Shown here: positions 20,381-30,923 of the stretch, piece by piece
Position numbering within the stretch: the first letter of the stretch is position 1
Layout: every line of letters starts with the position of its first letter
Origin: Perkinsus olseni
Taxonomy: Eukaryota > Perkinsozoa > Perkinsida > Perkinsidae
Direction of reading: 5' to 3'
NCBI GenBank assembly: GCA_013115135.1
Contig: JABANP010000149.1
Span: 1-64,000, forward strand
Length of the DNA stretch: 64,000 bases
The notes under the pieces: model-generated
Told to the model about the DNA's origin: nothing
What the model saw: only the letters and a program-made list of their open reading frames with translations
Databases searched by the model: none
Program-made: the position numbers and the translations under genes

Positions 20381-21975
20381 GCTTTCTAGTACCGGCATAC
20401 GATGGCCAAGCGCTGGTTCACGGCGCTACTCGGACAGCACACTTCACCGAAATCTGCAGGCGCATCTCCGGGTGGATAAAAACTCAGGAAGATCGGTGCA
20501 AGAACGGAATTACGAATTGAACCAGGGCAACCTAATCGAGCCTTCTTACGTAATTCCAGGCGAAGGTAGGCCAGAAAAGCACCTCAGACACAATCTTCAT
20601 CACCCACAACGGAGAACTGTTGGCAACTGAGGAGTTCATAAGATGTCACAGAGGAGGGCGACAGGCTCGTCCCCTACTGCTCTCCATCCCGTTAGAAAAG
20701 AAGCCGTCGACCCAGGCCGAAGTGGTCGCTCGATTCGGCCGACTTCTCGAGAAAAACCATCGCTTAGGGGTCCGACTCGGCGACACTCGATGGCGACCCG
20801 CAGCCGTGAGGGTCCTCTGCCACTGTGGGGACGTCAGCATCGCAGTGGACACATACAACTATGAGCGACCAGACCTCGAGTTTCGGAGTAGAACGAGCTT
20901 GGCGAGGACCAATCGAGCGGCTAAAGACTGCTGAAAGCCAGTCTGGATACTTCGTGAATTCATCCCTCGATACTGGTACACGAAAAAAACTAACAGTTCT
21001 ACTTGATTTAACAGGCGGCCATAGATCTATTAGGGAGGGTTTCATGCTGCAGACCATTAAAAGGCCCACCCAATAGCCTCTCATTGCGAAGGAGTTACGG
21101 CCTCTAGCGGACCGCACCGCTGGGAAACACAAGGGCTGAGCGAGTGGTCACTAAACTTTGTGAACATCAGACACCCCCGACGGTTGGCTCATCGAAGCAG
21201 GCGAAGGTGGTGGACTGGTCACCAGTAGCGGAAGTGACCTCAAGCGTCTTCTCATTTAACGTGTATCTGAACAACAGCAGCTCCGAAGCGATAACACGCA
21301 TGCTCGACCTACGCCAGGACGACCTCGCGGGCGACCTCTTCAACCTCTTCCGCCCGGCAAGGCTTAGCAAGGAATGGCTCATACCAAGTTGAATACTGAG
21401 ACAAGAGAATTGCCTTGAAGACGAATCATAATCGATTCCCGCAGTCCAATATGAACGGAGAGATACTCGATACAACGACTGCACCACTGTCGTCAAAACA
21501 AGGAACCCTGCGATATTATTTCCATCAGAATAGCGCGAGCCGTGTCGCCCTCGGCGCCCTTACCATTCCTCCAACAACATCGCTCTGTTGTACAGGAAGC
21601 ACGCCGTGCAACCGAAGGGACAGCAAAGTGCATGCGACCGCTACGAGCTCCCCTGAGATGGAGCAGCTGAAAAAATCAAATGATGCATTAGCATACCACT
21701 CCTTTCGGTAACGATCTTGGGCGACAAGTAGGCCGAGTTGACAAGCTGGTAGCATTTGGCGACTAGTGACGAACGCACTTCGGGTGAAATGCCGGGAGGC
21801 AGGACCTGATTCTCAGTTTCGGGACTCTAACAGAGACACACTACCAGTCGGGGGCACTGAGCCATCACGAAATGCGATGAACTACACGGGAACTCACCGA
21901 TGTGAGAATAACCTTGAGCGTGCGGCCCGGCAAATCCAGATCTCGATCGAACTCGCACTTGGAAATTCTTAGTAG
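20137..21975 (+). CDS. Unidentified multi-exon gene, plus strand
   Basis: Several plus-strand stretches have protein-like composition and splice borders, but I do not recognise a family. They include AFLELKTKNGKSISVSYSTS (20137-20247, acceptor CGCAG, donor GTAGAAG), LAPRWKLRNGRIPVIVRSDV (about 20300-20385), ERNYELNQGNLIEPSYVIP (about 20500-20560), AEVVARFGRLLEKNHRLGVRL (20620-20890), DLRQDDLAGDLFNLFRPARL (21144-21392) and QGTLRYYFHQNSAS (about 21450-21600). Together they suggest a hydrophilic soluble protein. The first two stretches are antisense to intron 1 and exon 1 of the phosphatase. Joins between exons were not solved, so extent and start are approximate. Confidence 0.35.
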
Positions 21976-21999
21976 AACTCCTTCCTAAACACGACAAAG

Positions 22000-22520
22000 A
22001 ATGGAGGATATCATCGGGGTCGTTGATCCACCATAATGCATATCTTCTCTACTATCTCCTCCTCAGGAGGGTTCACTGCTGTAACTCCGCCCACTTGCCC
22101 AACCTGAAGATACGCCGCTCTCTTCAAGGTAGGAGAGCTTCAGCCGACCCGTGCAAACTGGGTTCGTGAGAAGCCACATGAGCGAGCCTGGTGAAAAGTT
22201 GAAGCCGATTTCACTTCGAAAAAAGAAAATTTCATTCCTTAATAAAGCAGGGAATTTGTAGACCATGAGTTCGACCGGACACTCGAAGGCATCTCCTCGT
22301 CAAACCACAGGTGTGTACGACACAATAACGTTGTGCTTTTCGAAGAGCATACGTCCCCTACCGTTTCCTGCCGCATCTGAACTCGTCGAACTGCCGAGGC
22401 CCACCTGAAAGGAGCAGCAAAGCCCCACTGTTATCGTCTAGAAACAACGCGGCCCGACAACCAACCTGTTGTGAGAACGGACAAGGTCTCTCATACGAAG
22501 AGAATACTTCTCGCTCGAGT
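22000..22520. other. Region without a supported gene
   Basis: Only short frames without domain or splice support are present. The segment probably holds the 3' end of the plus-strand gene or spacer DNA. Confidence 0.3.
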
Positions 22521-22639
22521 CGGTTACTTTATATGCCAGCCAGATGCATGCCAAAGTGAGCGGAATAGTCGACTGAAACATGGACATGATGATGAGAACA
22601 TTCGAGTACTCGCCGTCTCACTTTGTGCTCTTCCGAAAC

Positions 22640-23800
22640 AAGCATGGCGTAGGGCTGGGATAACGAGTATAAGTGCAGAAAACAAAGTGCCGTAGCTCGA
22701 AACATATCGACTCCGTCACTAGGACTTGTCGGGTCTGCGGCCGACGAGAAGAATTCACGATACATGCAGACGAGCATCTGAGGAGGAAATAAAGGCGTTC
22801 CAGAATAACTGGTGAAGTGGCTGATTGGCGTCCGACCGTGACTGCTTGTTTGAGAGCTTTGTCTTCTCGAGCCTCCTTAGTCGCCATGCGTAAAACAAAC
22901 AAAGAAACTGATGGGCACGACGGTGGAGAATAGAAAACAACAGCAACGACGTGGATATTCTGAAAATGCAATGATGAAAACGTGAAAAAATAAAACGCTT
23001 CCTGTGCGGTACTAAGCGTAGGCGGGGCCAACCGAATAGTGCAGCTTCAGCGACCCTGAGAGAAAAATCGGATGATCGCAGAAACTCAATTAACGAACTC
23101 ACCTCCTTTGATTCGCCCATCGTCATCCCTATCAACGCGACCGAACTCTCGACAAAGATCTCCCATAATTTGGTCGGCCATTGGACAAAAGAAGTTATTT
23201 ACATACACGTGGACCTGCCAACCGACTTCGGAGAGAAAGCCTGAAGTTCAGGCCCTGAACCGAGCGTGCGGATGAGCACCGGGAATTCGGAAGGCAAAGG
23301 GCGCCGATGCTCACTCGACACACAATACACCGTGAAAACGATAAGTGCAGAAATATCCAAAAGGACTTGAGCACATCTGTGAGGGTCTGAGTTATCCGGT
23401 TCCGGCGTTGGAAAAGAAACTCGTACACACACGCATTGAAAATCATTCTGATTAGCTAAGATCCAAATCTTCTCAAGCTTACTCGATCCGGAGTCACTAC
23501 AACATAGTCATAGTATATCGATCGACTCACGTCAGGTGACGCTGTCGCGTCCACTCCGCTGTGTGTGACAGCACCCTCCAGGAACTTCATTAACACTCGT
23601 ACGGGCGTTGCTCCCGCCATAGCAAACTTGCACTGTTTCAGAGGTGGTGCCTGTTGCTCAACTATGACCAGCAGCATACTGATACGGTGACTCTGCTTAC
23701 GTTGCCGATTGGGAAGAGCTGTACAGTGACTTTGAAGTCCCTGAGTTTTCGGAAGAAATCTGGTTCATCATGTGCTCGCCTTTCGCCTTCGGTATCCATT
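22640..23800 (-). CDS. Candidate multi-exon gene with an EF-hand-like loop
   Basis: Minus-strand stretches with exon character run from about 23790 down to 22640: FFRKLRDFKVTVQLFPIGN with a GTAAGC donor, then CKFAMAGATPVRVLMKFLEG with a GTGAGT donor (23677-23535), then a helical exon near 23450-23340, then MGDLCREFGRVDRDDDGRIK (23182-23105) ending at a GTGAGT donor. The last stretch contains DRDDDGRI, the core of an EF-hand calcium loop. Two reading frames are possible for the exon at 23450-23340, and I cannot show that all pieces belong to one gene. Ca2+ binding is inferred from that one loop. Confidence 0.35.
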
Positions 23801-24470
23801 CAAAAACAGAATCACACTGATTGAGCAAAAGCAGAGGATTGCTAGAATGATGGTGATAATATCACTTAACAAAACAGAAGACTATCCCGTAGCGACGAGA
23901 CAGCCGACAGTGACACTGGCGCAGTGCCGAAAGGAAGCCATAATCAACATCGATATCAATAATATCATATCATACCATAGTAGTTAAACATACATTGGAA
24001 TATCCCCTTTCATCGCCATAGGTATATTCATAAATAATCCATGATATAATATAAGGTCAACTAGAATGTAGCGATTATAATAGTGGGGTTTACTAGTACT
24101 AGAGAATCACGGAGATACTACCAATATTCATATATACTACAGTACTACTATAGATACATTAGGTAATCTACATGCACTTAGTTGAATCAGACTCTTGATT
24201 ATTGTTGTTGATTCAACCGCGAGTGATTAAATTGAAAAATCTGCCCTAAAATCAACAATCCTTCCACACGATCCGACGGAGCGGCTTCAACTCTGAGAAA
24301 ATCACGAAACAATAGGGGCGGAGCGATTCGCCGCCAGATTCCAGCGACTTAGCAATTTTTATGTATCGATGAATCCTGCAGACGTAGTCTAAGGGTTCAA
24401 CCCTTAGGGTTGGGTCGCCGATGAATACCCAAGGAAAATGTAGGGAGGGCTGTACTCGCGAATCACAATA
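23800..24470. other. AT-rich intergenic DNA
   Basis: The stretch is markedly AT-rich (for example 23930-24240) and contains no frame with gene character. A short inverted word near 24395 (AAGGGTTCAACCCTT) is the only structure noted. Confidence 0.5.
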
Positions 24471-24800
24471 AGCAGTGGATCATCAGGATCAGACTTATGT
24501 ACCGGTACGAAATCCCATCATCCCCGGCCATACCTGATTGTGATTGTGTATCAAACTCTGATGGTGATTGATGATTCAAATCAGAGGGTGATTCCTCAAT
24601 CAGGTAATGTATGTCGTGACAGCCATTTTGATCAGAGGCAGTTTGATTTTTCTCAAGACCTCGTGATTGCAATCATGACCCTGATCAATTTCTCAGACAC
24701 CTTGATTGATAATCACGATCGTGATTTGATTGATGATTGTTATCAAAAATCATCAATCATTGATCCGGCTCATGGCCAGTGATTCCTCAATCAGGATCCG
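24470..24800. repeat. TGATT/AATCA-rich low-complexity block with palindromes
   Basis: The pentamer TGATT and its complement AATCA recur many times. Perfect palindromes include TGATTGCAATCA (24664-24675) and AATCACGATCGTGATT (24711-24726). A 17-base direct repeat GTGATTCCTCAATCAGG occurs at 24588-24604 and 24779-24795. Frames crossing it are an effect of the composition and are not supported as genes. Confidence 0.75.
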
Positions 24801-25057
24801 CATACCTACCAGGACACGGCGAACATGCTTGAACCAAGGAAGCGCGAAAATACAACAAAGCAAGAAGGGGGACCCGAGCTACTCAAGTTCGCTCTCCTCG
24901 GCTTCATCTACGGTAGCGTCTAAAAACATGGTAGGCTCAAGCAGGAGCTATACAGGAGATAACAATCTGATAGTAAGTGTGTGACTGCACAATAGAATGG
25001 TACCATAATTTGACTAATAATAAGACAGGCTTTTTCGGACGTCATCTTCGGATAGCT

Positions 25058-25132
25058 GATGCTACAGAGGGTATCCAACTGAGCACATCGGCTTCGAGTC
25101 TAACTAAGCCGGAACCGTTAGCGTTGGACTAT
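25058..25132 (+). repeat. Direct repeat flanking the second duplication arm (left copy)
   Basis: About 75 bases, starting GATGCTACAGAGGGT and ending GCGTTGGACTAT, recur in the same orientation at 28871-28945 with only a few substitutions. The two copies bracket the inverted arm 2. Confidence 0.85.
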
Positions 25133-25782
25133 GAACTCGCACACACATCACAACAGTAAAAGCCTAAGAGCGACGTTTGTTGGGTTCTCATGATGAAAGC
25201 TATGTACTCCTAGAACCTGCGCAGAGGCGAGCATCGTTGCCAAGATCTGACCATTCCCTTCCGATCCCGCTGCTAATCGGAAGTGGTGGCCCCCCTTCAG
25301 CTTTGCCACAGTCCATATGAATCCTACGTTGAGCACACCTCCCCTGTGCCCAAAACTTATACTTGCAATTCTGAAGGAACGAGTCGTCCTATTATATAAA
25401 ATAGCTCGTTCGCCGATACTGATGCGTTTGTGAATGAGCGAGAGCCGGAAGAGTGCATGATGTTCGGAACATCACGCTGGCCGCTCGGATAGCGCAGAAT
25501 GTCTGACGGGCAAGAAAAATCCCGAAGTAATCCATGAATGATCCAACAAATCGACGAGTAGTGGCGATGTACCACTCACACGGTATGAGAGCTGAAGAGA
25601 TGATGCTCCTGGGTGTGAGATCGCCAGGCGAGCCTCAGGTACGACCAAACCCACGGGACTCAGCACAACAAGACGTTCCCATTTCACAAGGACCACCTCA
25701 GATAAACGTTGTTCAGCAAGATGAATAAGGAAGCACTTGAGCGCCGATATCATGCTGCTGTACGGTTGAGCTACACTAACAG

Positions 25783-27304
25783 CTAGGTTGCCACCATCTG
25801 GTTTCGTTGTCTCCGCCAGTGACGGATGGACCGAATGAGGCGTCCCCACTTGGAACTTCCAATTTGAGGTAAGCCAGCCTCGGCTATGGCCTGTTTGACG
25901 GCGAGATCAGGTCGAAGGACACCGTATGTCATCTCGTACCCCGTCTTCGTTCGGACTCGGCCTTCAGTAGCGTTTAATAGCATCCTATCGACATCCTCCG
26001 GCTTGAAGTTCTTGAAGCTCGTCATCAGAGCCACTACACCAGCAACAGCTGCCGACGCAGCCGATGATCCCCACTCTTCCTTCGCATATATCCATTCGCC
26101 CGCCACTTTGTTTGGTGTAGGAAAAACAACACCGCTACCTGGCGACCCGAAGCTAGCAAGCTTCGAAGCGTTGGAGCAGAGGACCGTGGGGGCCTTCGCA
26201 AATGTTGCAGCGACGCAAACCACTCCGCGAATGCCGTTGGCCAGACCGCATGGCACGAGGACGTCTTCCCGACCGTCGAAATCATTGGAATTGGAGGCTC
26301 CCGTGACGACGAAGACTCCCTTCTTTACAGCTTTCTCAAGTAGACGCTTTTTTATGAGGGAGTCTGCTTTTTTGAAGCGGCTCCCATAAGCATAAAAGTA
26401 TAACTTGGGTCTTCTTGAATTTCAAGGCTGCCTCCCAGGCTCTGATCATCTCGGAAGTCAGGATACCTTTCGTTCTGTTCCTCGTTGCCCTTATCGGGAA
26501 GAGTTTAACTTTATCAGCAATGCCAGCGATGCCGATACCGTTATTGATATTCGAGCCAATTATACCGGCCATCGCCGTACTGTGACCATTACACCGTGCA
26601 CTGACATCCGCAAGAGACTTATTCCGTCTTCCGGAAGCGTCGTATCCCTTCTCTATCTTCCCTTTAAAGTCGGGATGATCGGCTGCTATGCCGCTGTCTA
26701 TGATGGCCACCACCACATCTTCCCGTTGAAGACCCGACTCCGTCACTGCCTTCCAAGTCTCCTCGATCCTTAATGCTTTGAAGAAAGTTTCCTGTCTAGG
26801 GAACTCTTTATCATTCGGGGGATATTGTAAAACATTTGCAGGTAAGCTCGGACTTGCGGCAGCCGCCTCTACGACAGCATCTCCAGCTTGGCCCAACAGG
26901 GGCGAGGAGCTAGTATGCTCCAAGTCTTCTACGACACATATGGCTTTCCCTCCTCCAAAGAAAGGTTTGGTACTCCCGACGAAGTCACAAATGCCCTCGT
27001 TAGAAGCTGGGCAATCCTTGCTGCCACCGCTGACAATTTGTATGCCGCAAGTGTCCAATTTCTCTATCACGTTCGGTACATTCCTTCCTTCGAAGCATTG
27101 TGACAGCCTATTCAAGTTTTCCTTCGAGTATCCCCTCTTCTCGATGACGTCGCGGTATTGGCGCAAGGCATCTTCTATATTAACTTGTTCTCCCTTGAGA
27201 TCTTCTATGATTACCACTGCTTTGTCGGGCACTACTGGGTTTACAGCCAGAAGCAGAATGATCAGGACTCGCGATAGACCAGCGAAGGAGTAAGTGGGAG
27301 GCAT
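25783..27304 (-). pseudogene. Second subtilase copy, frameshifted
   Basis: Counterpart of the gene at 11054 with the same signal peptide and propeptide. The Asp motif is intact (VVVAIIDSGIAADHPDF). The His motif is altered: a few extra residues precede it and it reads NGHSTAMAG instead of SGHGTAMAG. A run of four A on the plus strand at 26394-26397, three in the other copy, shifts the frame after KKTQVIL and ends it within about 20 codons. The Asn and Ser region continues open in another frame (26256-25783) with WGSSAASAAVAGVVALM unchanged. As written the protein would lack the Asn and Ser, so I call a pseudogene. Because the rest is so well kept, an assembly error in the homopolymer is a real alternative. 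Confidence 0.7.
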
Positions 27305-27904
27305 TATTGAGGCGTCAGCGAGGTTGGAAGAGAATTGAGGTAAACCGACCCTGCAGTAAACTAGGAATGGCTGATTTGCATAGAGATGCTCGGTATGAGC
27401 ACGGAAACGCACGTTCTTTCCACTCTCGAGCGTTCCCTTTGCGCTAGCCCTCATGATAGACATCGTCTCGTGTGGACGTGTAACATCGCTCGCCCCATAT
27501 TAGATCGCCTGTTTCCGTCGCTAGTGAATGACACTCACATCTGCCTTCGTTACGGCGGCCCATACGACTACAATATAGTCACTACATCTAGCCCAATAAG
27601 TGAATTAGGGGTGAACAAGCATCTCCACTCGTCGACTATAACAGCCAGTAGAGTTTCTCTACGATGCTGTATGTACATCATGATCCCAGCGTCGTCTACA
27701 TCAGGAAATGGTGCAGTCTCTTCCGTTGTTGTGGGAAACCCCAACTTGTTGGGTTGGGAAAAGAATGCCTATGACTTCGGTGCGAAGGGGGGCCCAGCTC
27801 GCTGGCGTTAATGACCGTATATAGTCGGAATTTCCGAAATTTCTATATATGGTCCGAGTCGGAAACAGTCTTGCAACAAAAAAGGAAAAGGACGAAAAAA
27901 TATC

Positions 27905-27995
27905 GATGGTGAAAATCGAACCCGGATGATTGAGATGGAGGACTCGAACCTCAACCTGCCGGACTATGTGTCATAGAGGAATTGCGCAATCCGTT
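27905..27995 (-). other. tRNA-like sequence with Pol III box B
   Basis: The minus strand carries GGTTCGAGTCC (27940-27950), a perfect box-B/T-loop match, preceded by GGATTGCGCAATTCC, which resembles a D-arm or box A. The expected 5' acceptor strand complementary to CATCTCA is missing, so I do not call a functional tRNA. Confidence 0.35.
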
Positions 27996-28870
27996 ATCTT
28001 CCCTGGAAAGTGGGCGAGTGAAGAATTCAAACCACGCTATATTTTTAGTGTGATCACAATAGTAGAACGCGCTCGTTCATGCCTTGCTTGCTGCCAAGCA
28101 CCGTCTAGTTGTGCAGAAATTTGTGCTCACGCACGTACGCGTACGTACGTACGGACGGACTGTACTGTATGGCTACAGGCGTCGGTATCAATCGCTTAGC
28201 GCGGCTCACGATTCCGAAGTGATCTTGGCTCTGCTCATGATCCGCGCTTCCGCATTGCGGAGAGTGACAGCTGGGAACAAACGGGAATCCGCTACCATTC
28301 GTACTCGCCTGTTGAACGTTCTCGTCCCTACGCGGGCAACGAGGTCGTAGTCCCCTGAAACAAGGACGACGCGATTGAGACAAGAACAAGGACGGAAGCT
28401 CTCGCTAAGGCCGAGTCATGTGGTAAACGACCTCACCAGAGGAGCACATTTCCTGCTCAGAAATTGCAAGAAATTGAGAAACATATAAAGTAGAGACAAC
28501 TAACCCAAGTTGCCGAAGTTAGTCTTACGACAGCGTTGTTAGCCCCTCGCAAGATATTTGCATATCAATAGTCTCGGTAACAGCAGAGCATCGAAGGAAG
28601 GGCGAATGCGTCTGGCACACGGGAGTGCAGAGATCTTGCATGGCCGCCGAACATTTGCAGCCGCCATTATAGAGATTGCCGAAACAAGCGAGGCCCCAAC
28701 CGTTAGAGTATCTGAACCTCGGAGCTTCCCCGACAGCGGAGTGGAAGATGGTCACCTTCCTATGTAGTCTCCGCGAACTTTTGGGGAATCTTCTCGTGCA
28801 GCTATGGCTGATTACTGCGCAAAGCTCCCTTCCGAACAGCTTCCGATAACTAATCAAGAAAAGTCAATGA

Positions 28871-28945
28871 GATGCTACAGAGGGTCTCCAACTGAGCACA
28901 TCGGCTTCGAGTCTAACTGAGCCGGAACCGTGAGCGTTGGACTAT
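28871..28945 (+). repeat. Direct repeat flanking the second duplication arm (right copy)
   Basis: Near-identical, same-orientation copy of 25058-25132. It starts about 50 bases beyond the end of detectable homology with arm 1. Confidence 0.85.
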
Positions 28946-28949
28946 AAGC

Positions 28950-29760
28950 ACACACCGACATCATTCCATCGCGAGATGGTACATCCAGACGAGTAGAGGG
29001 AATGCGCACGCCCGAAAGCGCTCGCGTGCAGAGGGACTCCTCTAAAGCATCTCATAATTATAGCCTTCGGAGCAAAGAGACTTCACCTTGCTACAGAGCG
29101 TCTGTCAGCTGTTACCTCGTCGGCAACAGCCCCCTATACCACTCGAACTCAACCGCTATGAAGCAAAAATAAATTACAAGTGAATGATAGCAATGGTAAC
29201 AACCAAAACAACTTGCCTAAAATACAGGAGAAGATCAGTAGAAGAGAACACCTGACTAAATTCACTCTATCTCCGATACCGAAGCAATCGTTCTGCGGTA
29301 GCCTATGAATAACGAAAGGAGTACCGCTGAGAATAAGATATGAATATACAGTATAGTCCAAGTATGAGGAACGCCTTTCAGCACTATGAGCGCCAACGGC
29401 CAGTCTGCCTGTCAAACGGTACAGCTATGCTGAGGAGGGAGAGGTGAAGAGAACGTTAACAGCAATTGGATAGATAGAACATCACGACGAAAAACTAATG
29501 TATGAACAGTCATTATTAAAGAGATATTTTTGTCATTCTTTCATCTACGGGTGAAGATGAGGTGGTCGTGGCCGAGACCTGAGAAACGATAATGGTCCTC
29601 CAAAGGTGTTGCAACTGCCCTACTTTGGAACGGTCAGATCCCTTCTCGCCTGACTGAGCCGTGGATGGGGACGCGTCTCCATTATAATCAGTTACAGACC
29701 ACAGGAACCTAACAAAACTGGAATCTTTGTGAAGTGTGTCTGCCTAGAGTGACCTCTTGG
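28950..29760. other. Region without a supported gene
   Basis: No frame with domain, signal peptide or convincing splice borders is seen. Composition is mixed and slightly AT-rich. Confidence 0.4.
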
Positions 29761-29767
29761 ATGCCAT

Positions 29768-29986
29768 GTGAGTCAGTACACTGTCGCCAGCACCCGACTT
29801 CGCGACATCAATATTGATGATCTTCAGATGGGCACCGTTGCCAGGGTTCTCAATCTGATTAAAAAATCACATTTCGACGAGCAGGACGGCGACGCCGTCA
29901 CGGCGTTGCGACCTTACTCGCGGCTTCCTATAGTAAACAAGATATCTTTCCCAGATAGAATCGTGTTCGGATACGCTGCTACCTGA
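29768..29986 (+). CDS. Hypothetical exon
   Basis: An open stretch with coding-like composition (INIDDLQMGTVARVLNLIKK, then a basic C-terminus ending at TGA 29986). There is no ATG at its 5' end, so it would be an internal or terminal exon. No family is recognised and no partner exon was found. Confidence 0.25.
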   Translation: MSQYTVASTRLRDINIDDLQMGTVARVLNLIKKSHFDEQDGDAVTALRPYSRLPIVNKISFPDRIVFGYAAT

Positions 29987-30039
29987 GCCTGAAAACGAAG
30001 TCAGGATATGGAAAAACTTCGCTCCGCTAGCACGCATGC

Positions 30040-30465
30040 ACACTTACCAAAGCGAATCAGAAGAGCTAAGTTGCTTCTCGGTAGGTAGAGGATATTTCCA
30101 ATCACATGGGAAGGGCATCCATTCGAGCGTCTCTAATGCACGTATCATTCGCCGCAACTTCGCGAGTTGCTCACACGTCAGGTTCTTCATACACCTGCAC
30201 TCGGATCTGAAGGTCCCCGGTTCGAATCCCGGTAGGTTCACTTTTTATTTTTCTTCATCTTGGACGGCTCTTCCAGTCCCGTTGCTTCCCCCGATTCGCT
30301 AGACTCATCAAGTGAGCCCTCGCCGACGTCCGACCAGACCATACCCGACGACGACGATGACATCGAGAAGTTGCCCGACCGAAAGCGCGCGTCTTTTGCT
30401 TCTGTTGTCACACGTGCTCTTGCTGCTGCTGCGGCTTCCCGTGCTACTCAACGACGGGCCTGATC
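30040..30465. other. tRNA-like box B and two candidate exons
   Basis: GGTTCGAATCC at 30219-30229 on the plus strand, followed by CCGGTAGGTTCA and a T-rich tract, looks like the 3' half of a tRNA or tRNA-derived element. No matching 5' acceptor is seen within 100 bases. Overlapping it, the minus strand at about 30195-30046 encodes NLTCEQLAKLRRMIRALETL, possibly a 3' exon of the lipase gene. The plus strand at 30260-30463 has an acidic then Ala/Arg-rich frame. Confidence 0.3.
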
Positions 30466-30923
30466 GAGAGTTGTTCGACCACCGCGGGCTGTGAGCAGAC
30501 ATCAAGTTTCGACAACCAAGGGAGATAATTTTCGAACACACCGCGGACACATCGTGACTATACAACGACGTTGCAAAAGCTCACCTCGTTTGACAGCTGT
30601 ATCAGAAACGTCTCCTCGCATGCGGATGCCAGATGCCCTGTACGCTCGGAACTTGTCCAGAACCTGCGATGAACTCGCTGAATGCAGTTCTTGCTGCTAT
30701 CCTCACCTCCTGTCTAACCTCTACTGGTTGCTTAGGATGGGCACGACACCGCATGGACACCTGACCAAGTAGTCTCTTACACTCAAAGCCGGAGCGGCAC
30801 CGTATCCCAGCAGACAAACTCATCCAATCCGGATCGATCCCGAGTCGAGCGCATGAGAGAGAGCTGTCCTATCCGCACCTCGCCAGTCACACGCAATAAA
30901 CACGCTTTCTTGGTAACTCACCT

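Larger units (their letters stand above)
25480..28820 (-). repeat. Inverted segmental duplication, arm 2
   Basis: This is the reverse-oriented counterpart of 9740-12910, including subtilase promoter, coding region and 3' flank. Indels of up to a few tens of bases separate the arms in the flanks, fewer in the coding part. Confidence 0.85.

Noticed and set aside
25886..27293. Long plus-strand ORFs (167 and 171 codons)
   Set aside because: They are antisense to the duplicated subtilase. The same antisense frames occur opposite copy 1, so they reflect codon composition.
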